Of a DNA stretch of 7,265 nucleotides, positions 1-4,760 are shown one piece after another. This stretch comes from an uncultured Clostridia bacterium (GTDB taxonomy: Bacteria > Bacillota > Clostridia > Christensenellales > UBA1242). The DNA lies in NCBI GenBank assembly GCA_934725795.1, contig CAKVCF010000029.1, forward strand, positions 1 through 7,265, given 5' to 3'. Position 1 is the first letter of the stretch. Every line of letters starts with the position of its first letter. The translations under genes were made by a program, and so were the position numbers. The notes beneath the pieces were generated by a model that saw only the letters and a program-made list of their open reading frames with translations, was not told the origin of the DNA and ran no database searches.

Positions 1-5
1 CATGT

Positions 6-40
6 ATACATTGTAAAAGTTTACTTTTACATTGTATAAA
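6..40 (+). promoter_or_regulatory. Candidate promoter with overlapping dyad, upstream of TasA-like gene 1
   Basis: A -35-like TTGTAA (11-16) and a -10-like TATAAA (35-40) are separated by 18 bases. The promoter overlaps a near-perfect dyad: arms 6-19 and 24-37 pair at 13 of 14 positions around a 4-base loop. The dyad has no T-run after it, so it looks more like an operator for a dimeric regulator than a terminator. Transcription from here would start near 47 and carry the whole hairpin-rich leader into the gene at 353. No better promoter was seen between 230 and 350. The call rests on consensus matching only. Confidence 0.4.
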
Positions 41-42
41 AA

Positions 43-345
43 GGCAAACTTAATGCGGCAACGCATTAGGATTGTTGGGGGTAAACCCCTACAAGTAAAT
101 TTGCAAATTTGTTTGTAGTGATACAAACTTTCGGCACTTGAATTGTACACACCAGGTGCTGAAAAGCAAAATGCTTTCGCGACATCGCAAAGGCATTTAG
201 GTTCCTTTGGCATCAGCCAAAAGGGCAGTTTGGCAAACTTAAAATGCTAAAACGTTGAATTATTGCCTTAGTCGGAAAAGTGTAATGGTTTGACGTACGC
301 TTTGGTAAAACAAAGCAAAACTTATTTAAAAAATTTAAAGGGGAA
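43..345 (+). ncRNA. Hairpin-rich structured leader or small RNA upstream of TasA-like gene 1
   Basis: This gene-free stretch folds into a run of consecutive hairpins: 49-57/62-70 with a GCAA tetraloop; 72-80/86-94; 111-117/122-128 with a GTGA tetraloop; 130-140/153-163, 11 pairs; 169-181/186-198 with one mismatch; 204-211/216-224 with a bulge; and a small one at 227-239. Several pairs are G-U only when the plus strand is the RNA (50-69, 133-160, 138-155, 175-192) and would be A-C mismatches on the minus strand, so the RNA is plus-strand. It leads directly into the ribosome binding site of the gene at 353. It may be a long regulatory 5' UTR or a separate non-coding RNA. I do not recognise the family, and 240-345 shows no clear stem. 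Confidence 0.5.
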
Positions 346-352
346 AATAAAA

Positions 353-982
353 ATGACAAAAATGAAATCTAAAAAGATGTCAAAGTCAACATTTGCAATC
401 ATTATAATGGGAATCGTTATGGTTGCTATGCTCGCTTTCGGCGGCACTTTCGCGTACTTTACTGCTAAGTCAAATACTGTTCCAGCTCAAGAAATCACAA
501 TGGCACATGTAACTTTGACAAAAGACAGTGCAAAAGCTACATTGGAAATGTCACAACGAACAGCAGCTTTGCCTGGTGATAGCCTTAGCTTATCAGCAGA
601 AGTTGAAAATTCTTCAAATCGTAAAGTTTATATTTTCGTTCAAGTTTTAACTACTAATGATTCAACTATTGGTTTGGATCTTACAGGTACAGTTACAGAT
701 TGGACTGCTGCTGAAGTAACAGGTTATGAAAATGTTTACTATACAACAACTGAAGCAGCTGGTAAAGTAACTTGGACAAAAGAAGCTACTTTAACAGAAA
801 CAGGTAACTCTGAATCTGTTAATGGTGCTGTTGCTGGCAATATGGATAAAACAATTACAATCAATGTTGTATTTGCTGCTACTCAATTTGCTAAAACAAC
901 AACATCTGCAGGTGTAGAAACAGCTTTCCCAGTATCTGAAGCTTTCGAACTTGTTAAAACTAACTTCACAGCTAAAGCTTAA
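353..982 (+). CDS. TasA/CalY-like secreted protein with SipW-type signal peptide (intact, expressed copy)
   Basis: This 209-residue protein resembles the TasA/CalY (camelysin) family of secreted, often fiber-forming, cell-surface proteins. Residues 1-15 are basic (five Lys), 16-30 are hydrophobic, and GGTFAYFTA at 30-38 is the hallmark of signals cut by the dedicated signal peptidase SipW. The mature part is Thr/Ala-rich beta protein with the family-like PGD near residues 74-76, a YIFVQV strand near 93-98, and VVFAATQF near 172-179, matching the position of the FEATQW motif in TasA. The ATG at 353 is chosen because AGGGG (339-343) lies at proper spacing; the frame stays open back to a TTG at 290 without a ribosome binding site. 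Codons 17-38 lie in the 65-bp repeat shared with the inverted copy at 2420-2983. A biofilm-fiber or surface role is inferred from the family. SipW itself is not in the window. Confidence 0.88.
   Translation: MTKMKSKKMSKSTFAIIIMGIVMVAMLAFGGTFAYFTAKSNTVPAQEITMAHVTLTKDSAKATLEMSQRTAALPGDSLSLSAEVENSSNRKVYIFVQVLTTNDSTIGLDLTGTVTDWTAAEVTGYENVYYTTTEAAGKVTWTKEATLTETGNSESVNGAVAGNMDKTITINVVFAATQFAKTTTSAGVETAFPVSEAFELVKTNFTAKA
402..466 (+). repeat. Left arm of 65-bp perfect inverted repeat (signal-peptide core)
   Basis: These 65 bases are identical to the reverse complement of 2924-2988. They encode residues 17-38 of gene 1, from the hydrophobic core to the end of AYFTA. GC is 30 of 65, higher than the surrounding AT-rich DNA, with C-ending codons (CTC, TTC, GGC, TAC) that are uncommon nearby. 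Identity stops abruptly at both ends. A CTTTCG-N6-CTTTCG direct repeat lies inside. The arm can act as a recombination site, whether for a dedicated invertase or for RecA. Confidence 0.95.
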
Positions 983-1002
983 TCTTAGATAGATTAGTTG
1001 TA

Positions 1003-1030
1003 AAAAAAACACGCATCAGCGTGTTTTTTT
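1003..1030 (+). terminator. Rho-independent terminator of TasA-like gene 1
   Basis: A run of A, then CACGC, loop ATCA, GCGTG, then seven T, 20 bases after the stop codon. The stem has 12 pairs if the A/T tracts are included, so it could also work for minus-strand transcripts. The stem and loop sequence recurs after the inverted gene (2385-2410, minus). Confidence 0.88.
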
Positions 1031-1069
1031 CTTATCCATTAAAACCAACACATACATATATTATATATT

Positions 1070-1097
1070 AGAACAGCAAAACTTATTTTGCTGTTCT
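1070..1097. repeat. Perfect 12-bp hairpin between convergent genes
   Basis: Arms 1070-1081 and 1086-1097 pair perfectly around a CTTA loop. The hairpin lies beyond the 3' end of the minus-strand HNH gene and after the terminator of gene 1. There is no strong T-tract on either side, so it is at best a weak terminator for the HNH transcript or a 3' end stabiliser. Confidence 0.5.
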
Positions 1098-1143
1098 TTA
1101 TAATAATATATATAGAAATGTGTTCTCACCCACATTGTGTCGC

Positions 1144-2319
1144 TTAGTTATACATCTTTAAAAGGTCTGTTAAATTTATATCTATTCCAACAGCTTGTAA
1201 GGCAGATTGGCGATGTGCAAATAAAGCATGAATTAGTCTGTCATTGTTTTTGCCGTAATGAATTTCATTGTGGCATACACTGCAAAGTGGCACAATGTTT
1301 TCTGGTATATCTATATTGACAGCATATTTATTATACATTTCACCAGCTTTCTTCATAGGTATTAGGTGGTGTGCTTCAAAGTATAGTAATGTAGGATCTT
1401 TTTTCCTTTCAAAAGTTGGATGACAATAGTTGCAAGTTCTGTTAATCGAATTGATATACCTAGGTATGTAAATCGGTGCATTACACAATTCACATTCCTG
1501 TGCATTTTCCAAAACTGATGCAACTACTTTTTTGTTTCTTTTATAATATTTATGTCCATTTTTAATAACTTCTTTCGGTTTACTTAAATACCAATTTTCG
1601 TTAGTTTTAAAATTGAAAATGTGTGTTTCTTTTTTATTGTTTTGTTGCTCTTCGTGATGTGTAATAAAATAAAGGGCATTAATATTATTTTGTCTGTCAG
1701 CTTCATCTTCAATACGTTCAATTTCGTTTGTATTTTTCACAAAATACAAAAATTTAGCAAAATTAAAATTGTCCCAATTGTCATTTGTTTTATTTTTTAA
1801 TTTAATAAGTTTGCTTTGTTTTTCAAAATAAGATTTGGTATCTTCAATTTCACCAAAAATCATTAAAAAATAATCAACATCTTTGCTATCAATAGGCAAA
1901 TATTTTTTATTGTTGTAGATAGATAGTATGATATTTGTAAGATTAGTATTGAATTTAGAATTAATCCTTGCATCAAAGGTTTCTTGAGTTGCGTATGTTA
2001 TTAAATTTTTGATATTTTCTTTGACAGCAGAAAAAGCACTTTCAAAAGTATTGCCAAATCTAGTGTTAAATTTTTTTTTATTACCTACAATATAAACACC
2101 AAAGTATTTTGGTGATAATTTTTTTGAACCAATTTTTAATTTAAAATCATTTATATTTAAACGTAAATTATTATATTGTTCTATTGTTAAAGAATCTATA
2201 TCTTCAAGTCTATATTTATTTTTTAATATATCATAAATATTTTCAAAGTTGGTTTGTTCTTCATTTCTATTTAAATCATTATATTTGTTTTGATAAAATT
2301 GTAAAATGTAATTATTCAT
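1144..2319 (-). CDS. HNH endonuclease with two zinc-type Cys pairs; restriction-like or defence candidate
   Basis: A 391-residue protein with a C-terminal HNH nuclease domain. Counting from the ATG at 2319, CELC (276-279) and CNYC (296-299) form a likely zinc site, followed by EAHHLIP (315-321), ENIVPLC (340-346) and CHNEIH (349-354), the standard His-Asn-His order with a second CxxC. The nearest style I know is the HNH domain of McrA-like and other restriction enzymes, which nick or cut DNA. Residues 1-270 are Asn/Lys-rich and I do not recognise them; they may be the target-sensing part. RuvC motifs are absent, so this is not IscB or Cas9. The start at 2319 is preferred over 2337 because AGGAA (2325-2329) sits five bases before it. 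Base composition is visibly more AT-rich than its neighbours, suggesting acquisition. It lies between two terminators inside the repeat-bounded segment. Confidence 0.85.
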   Translation of the reverse strand: MNNYILQFYQNKYNDLNRNEEQTNFENIYDILKNKYRLEDIDSLTIEQYNNLRLNINDFKLKIGSKKLSPKYFGVYIVGNKKKFNTRFGNTFESAFSAVKENIKNLITYATQETFDARINSKFNTNLTNIILSIYNNKKYLPIDSKDVDYFLMIFGEIEDTKSYFEKQSKLIKLKNKTNDNWDNFNFAKFLYFVKNTNEIERIEDEADRQNNINALYFITHHEEQQNNKKETHIFNFKTNENWYLSKPKEVIKNGHKYYKRNKKVVASVLENAQECELCNAPIYIPRYINSINRTCNYCHPTFERKKDPTLLYFEAHHLIPMKKAGEMYNKYAVNIDIPENIVPLCSVCHNEIHYGKNNDRLIHALFAHRQSALQAVGIDINLTDLLKMYN

Positions 2320-2384
2320 AAAAATTCCTACAAACATAATACAAAATATTACAAAAATTCACAAATAAAAAACTTAGGTCAACA

Positions 2385-2410
2385 AAAAAACACGCTGATG
2401 CGTGTTTTTT
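2385..2410 (-). terminator. Rho-independent terminator of inverted TasA-like gene 2
   Basis: Read on the minus strand this is A-run, CACGC, loop ATCA, GCGTG, T-run, the same core and loop as the terminator at 1003-1030. It lies 10 bases after the stop of gene 2. The A/T symmetry means it may also insulate in the other direction. Confidence 0.85.
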
Positions 2411-2419
2411 GTTTTTTTA

Positions 2420-2983
2420 CTAAGCTTTGAATTCAACTTTTGCGTAAGCGTCTTTAACATTATCAAAACCAAATTGTTGAATAGATTTAGATTCAAATGT
2501 AACGCTAATTGTTGCACCTTCAATAGCCACGTTTGTGCTGCCTTGAGCTGCGCCATCAACATAATTTGCATTCGCATCAAATTTAATTGAAGTACAGAAA
2601 TCAATTGTTGTAGCATTAGCTTCAACTGCTTTGTAGTAAACTGTACCAGCAGTAACAGTATTATCAACAGTATTATAATCTGTCCAGTCAGTTGTGTTAA
2701 TTGTTGGAGTTACAGTAGCCTCAGCGCCTTCAGGTTTAACAATAGTGATTTTAACGAACACATATTGTGCAGCTGTTGAGCCACTTGCGTCAACTGCTAA
2801 TTTTGAACCAGTTTGCAAAAGTTCTTGAGTTGGCATAACCATACCTGTAACAAATTCAGCGGAACTGTTTTTAAGCATAATTGTACCAGTTGTCAAATTA
2901 CCACTTTCAACTTTAGTTGTTTGAGCAGTAAAGTACGCGAAAGTGCCGCCGAAAGCGAGCATAGCAACCATAACGATTCCCAT
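2420..2983 (-). CDS. Headless TasA/CalY-like gene, probable silent cassette
   Basis: The open frame encodes 187 residues from the first in-frame ATG, starting MGIVMVAML and reaching GGTFAYFTA at 12-20. Compared with gene 1 it lacks the first 18 residues, including every basic residue of the signal n-region. Upstream in the same frame there is a TGA only 15 bases before the ATG. The nearest ribosome-binding-like AAGGTG lies about 16 bases away and inside a strong hairpin. The body is a diverged homologue of gene 1, with an aligned YVFVKI strand, TDW, VYYKA, ISVTFESKSIQQF and a C-terminal FKA. The frame is fully intact, so it is under selection or was recently functional. The simplest reading is a stored alternative body expressed after inversion onto the head at 353-401. 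A dead duplicate is the alternative. Confidence 0.75.
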   Translation of the reverse strand: MGIVMVAMLAFGGTFAYFTAQTTKVESGNLTTGTIMLKNSSAEFVTGMVMPTQELLQTGSKLAVDASGSTAAQYVFVKITIVKPEGAEATVTPTINTTDWTDYNTVDNTVTAGTVYYKAVEANATTIDFCTSIKFDANANYVDGAAQGSTNVAIEGATISVTFESKSIQQFGFDNVKDAYAKVEFKA

Positions 2984-2988
2984 TATAA
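2924..2988 (-). repeat. Right arm of 65-bp perfect inverted repeat
   Basis: On the minus strand this is identical to 402-466. It encodes the first 20 residues of the headless frame plus five bases before its ATG. Its outer end touches the base of a strong hairpin (2990-3063) with only one base between. On the inner side identity ends exactly after the AYFTA codons. Confidence 0.95.
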
Positions 2989-3296
2989 CGCGGTTAATTC
3001 ACCTTTTTGCTAATTTGCTAATCATAGATTACGCAAATATGAGCCTTTCAGGTGATTAACCGCTTGCTATCAAGGGTGGAAACAATCTTTCCTCCTTGAT
3101 GAATCCCCTTTGACTAAATAGGACTATTGAAGTGTGAAAGCAAATCAGTGTAAGGCTGGGGTTGTTCCTTTTCCCTGTAAACCTACCATTTTAGGCTTTG
3201 TAAGGGTATGAAATGTAGCCCGTTATTTCATTTGTATATTAAGAATATACAAATATATAATTCCACTTATATATTGAGAATATACAAATAGGGCGC
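2988..3296 (+). ncRNA. Structured element of unknown family abutting the 65-bp repeat
   Basis: No gene fits here; instead the sequence folds throughout. A long hairpin has outer arms 2990-3003/3051-3063 (one bulge) and an inner hairpin 3013-3023/3027-3038. Then come 3069-3082/3088-3100, a closing pair 3101-3108/3158-3167, a hairpin 3173-3185/3192-3206, and a branched domain closed by 3218-3228/3286-3294 that holds the perfect 11-bp hairpin 3230-3240/3244-3254. G-U pairs (3076-3093, and 3104 with the G in 3158-3167) favour the plus strand, opposite to gene 2, but this is weak. The block begins where identity to gene 1 stops and ends just before ATGA (3297-3300). It may be a mobile structured-RNA element inserted into gene 2. 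No nuclease or transposase accompanies it, and no convincing promoter was seen. Confidence 0.45.
3235..3290. repeat. 21-base direct repeat, one mismatch, period 35
   Basis: 3235-3255 and 3270-3290 are the same except for one A/G change. Each contains AATATACAAATA. The first copy is half of the perfect hairpin 3230-3254, so the two copies could pair alternatively with 3230-3240, which is a possible conformational switch in the RNA or simply AT-rich slippage. Confidence 0.7.
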
Positions 3297-3377
3297 ATGA
3301 CCGCTTGTTATTTTGATTATCTGCATTTATAGGTAATGTTTTCAAATTCTAGGTTTGTTTGATTTAATTTGATTTAA
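3297..3377. other. Remainder of the gene-free stretch; possible remnant of gene 2 head
   Basis: Read on the minus strand, the last bases before the structured block encode in the gene 2 frame Ala-Val-Ile next to the repeat (gene 1 has Ala-Ile-Ile). A TCAAA-AACA-GC-TCAT pattern also resembles the head of gene 1. Two TAA stops interrupt it, so any head here is decayed. A tandem of GATTTAATT (3361-3369, 3371-3379) lies next to the stop codon of the following gene. Nothing else is evident. Confidence 0.3.
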
Positions 3378-4505
3378 TTAAACTTCTATTATCTTTAGGT
3401 CGTGAGCGTCTTGATATACTATGTGATAACCATCACTGAGTGGGTCTTCAGGGTCAAGTGGAAGCCATTGATGGTGAGCGCCTAATTCTTCAGGAACTGG
3501 AGCATTGTAAGCGGCTGGAACAGCATAGCAAATGTATTCGGGTTCATTATCTTTGTAAATCGCACCTAGGCAATATGTGCTGTTGCCTTCGGTGATTGAA
3601 ACAAAGCGGCTATTTTCAATTCTATTGTTAAGTTCTTCACATTCAGGAAAAGTTTTAAAAATATAATCAAATTGCGGTATAAGGCTTTCAATTATGCTTG
3701 GTGCTTTGTCTTTATCTTGGTTTTCATCAGTAGGAAGAGTTTGATTTTCTGTTGTTAGCTTAATTGTTTGACTCTCTTGGTTTGATTTGTTACTAGAAAC
3801 ATTTTTTTGCTTGTTAATGTTGTTGATATTATTTGTTTGTGGCTCTGCTTGTGGTTGTTGCGTGTAAAAGTATTCTTTATATTTACAACCAATGCAAGGA
3901 TTTGCGTTGGTTGCAAATTCGTTGTTTCCACAATTATTTGTGGAATCAACATAATTGTGATTGGTGCAGGCATTTGAGTTAGTTGCAAATTCGTTGTTTC
4001 CACAATCATTTGCGTTGGTTGCGTCGTTACATTGATTTTGGCAAGATTCTTGGTTGATTGGGGAATTTGGCTGTTGGCGCGCGTGGTTGGGCTGGGCGTT
4101 TTGAGAGGCTGTTTCGCGGGCTGGGGTGATTTTGTTAGGACTGTAACAATTGTTTAGGTTGTTGGTGATAACTGATGTGTCGTCAAAATAATAACCGCCA
4201 TATGTTCCTCCTGCTAAAAGTGGAGTGTTGTTATTTAAAGTGTCCACAACGGCGCAGTAAAAATCTGCGTTAATATCAAAATCTCCAACCAAAGAACTTA
4301 TGTAGGCTCCGTCTTTAAACAACATGTTGCCTGCAAAAACTTGGTTGTTGTGATAAACGCCTAATTTTGCGTTTGCGTCCAAAGGGGCAAATGAATACAG
4401 GCGAAGTTTGGTTGTTAATAAATCGTTTTCTTGTGTTAAGGTTAAAATTGCTCTGCCTGATTTGTTGTCAGTTTGTGATTGTAAAATCATTGTTTTGCTT
4501 TTCAT
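3378..4505 (-). CDS. Unrecognised two-domain protein with Cys/Asn-rich repeat linker
   Basis: This 375-residue protein has no signal peptide or membrane segment, and I do not recognise a family. An N-terminal domain (about 1-115) is beta-rich with the LTTKLRLYSF, KLGVYHNN and LLAGGTYGGYYF segments. Residues 118-270 form a low-complexity Asn/Gln/Thr linker with Cys at 120, 155, 159, 168, 180, 192, 204 and 207 and the repeat CGNNEFATN at 168-176 and 192-200. A C-terminal domain (about 270-375) contains LGAIYKDNEPEYICYAVP and QWLPLDPEDPLSDGYHIVYQD. The Cys pairs could bind metal, but that is a guess. The ATG at 4505 lacks a ribosome binding site and lies six bases after a perfect TATAAT. It is divergent from the lipoprotein gene. 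Confidence 0.8.
   Translation of the reverse strand: MKSKTMILQSQTDNKSGRAILTLTQENDLLTTKLRLYSFAPLDANAKLGVYHNNQVFAGNMLFKDGAYISSLVGDFDINADFYCAVVDTLNNNTPLLAGGTYGGYYFDDTSVITNNLNNCYSPNKITPARETASQNAQPNHARQQPNSPINQESCQNQCNDATNANDCGNNEFATNSNACTNHNYVDSTNNCGNNEFATNANPCIGCKYKEYFYTQQPQAEPQTNNINNINKQKNVSSNKSNQESQTIKLTTENQTLPTDENQDKDKAPSIIESLIPQFDYIFKTFPECEELNNRIENSRFVSITEGNSTYCLGAIYKDNEPEYICYAVPAAYNAPVPEELGAHHQWLPLDPEDPLSDGYHIVYQDAHDLKIIEV
3910..4006 (-). repeat. Two 25-bp direct repeats, period 72, in the linker of the unrecognised gene
   Basis: 3910-3934 and 3982-4006 are identical. They encode most of CGNNEFATN twice, 24 codons apart, so the unit keeps frame. This is typical of slippage-prone coding repeats that change linker length between strains. 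Confidence 0.85.
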
Positions 4506-4511
4506 ATTTCT

Positions 4512-4517
4512 ATTATA
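4512..4517 (-). promoter_or_regulatory. Perfect -10 TATAAT giving a probable leaderless transcript for the gene at 4505
   Basis: On the minus strand TATAAT is followed by AGAAAT and then the ATG. Transcription would begin at or beside the A of the start codon. No Shine-Dalgarno sequence precedes it and the -35 region at standard spacing is weak. Confidence 0.6.
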
Positions 4518-4635
4518 CTTTTCAAAAGTAAAGCATATTACAAGAATTTTAGGCTTATGCAGATATCTTTGTTAAAATTGCACTTTTCTTGTTGAAATTT
4601 AAGGGGTAAATGACATTTAGAATAATCTATTTTGT

Positions 4636-4664
4636 TTGACAACCTTGCGTTTGTATGTTAATAT
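4636..4664 (+). promoter_or_regulatory. Promoter of the lipoprotein gene
   Basis: A consensus -35 TTGACA (4636-4641) is followed by 17 bases and TAATAT (4659-4664). The predicted 5' UTR is about 90 bases, and 4670-4678 can pair with 4725-4733, holding the leader closed just before the ribosome binding site. Confidence 0.65.
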
Positions 4665-4760
4665 TATGTAAGCGTGAATTGGCGGCGTGTTTTTGTGTTG
4701 CTTATATTAAAATTTGCATATTAGTTTACGCTTTTGGCAATAATTTTGAGACGAGGATAT

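Larger units (their letters stand above)
402..2988. other. Putative invertible segment carrying two alternative TasA-like bodies and an HNH gene
   Basis: The segment is bounded by the 65-bp perfect inverted repeats. Inside, in order, are the body of gene 1, its terminator, the convergent HNH gene, a matching terminator and the body of gene 2 on the other strand. Both repeats enter their bodies in the same reading frame, so inversion would give a 205-residue protein made of 38 residues of head 1 and 167 residues of body 2, close to the present 209. Body 1 would then be parked headless. No recombinase gene is visible in the window. The geometry is seen directly; actual inversion is inferred. 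Confidence 0.5.

Noticed and set aside
290..352. TTG start giving a longer TasA-like gene 1
   Set aside because: No ribosome binding site precedes it, and the 21 extra residues would bury the SipW-type signal. The ATG at 353 has AGGGG at good spacing.
1144..2319. HNH protein as the IscB nuclease partner of the structured block
   Set aside because: IscB has RuvC segments around a central HNH and a bridge helix. Here the HNH is at the C-terminus with zinc-type Cys pairs, and no RuvC motif is visible.
2402..2667. Open frames overlapping gene 2 in other frames
   Set aside because: They are compositional shadows of the headless TasA-like frame, with no start signal or domain features.
2982..2987. 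TATAAT on the minus strand inside the repeat as a promoter for the headless gene
   Set aside because: The spacing to the next in-frame ATG (10 bases) differs from the leaderless pattern seen elsewhere, and the product would still lack a basic n-region. The identical bases in gene 1 are coding.
2990..3063. Integron attC-like site from the GCGGTTAA hairpin
   Set aside because: The arms do not fit the conserved RYYYAAC and GTTRRRY boxes, and there is no integrase or cassette layout.
3069..3100. T-box motif suggested by AGGGTGG on the plus strand
   Set aside because: The full T-box core with the CCGCG part, the specifier stem and a downstream aminoacyl-tRNA or amino acid gene are all missing.
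3235..3290. Short CRISPR-like repeats
   Set aside because: Only two AT-rich copies with period 35 and no third unit; better explained by RNA folding or slippage.
2988..3296. Group II intron or retron RNA
   Set aside because: I saw no domain V-like hairpin, no GUGYG start, and no reverse transcriptase gene in the window.
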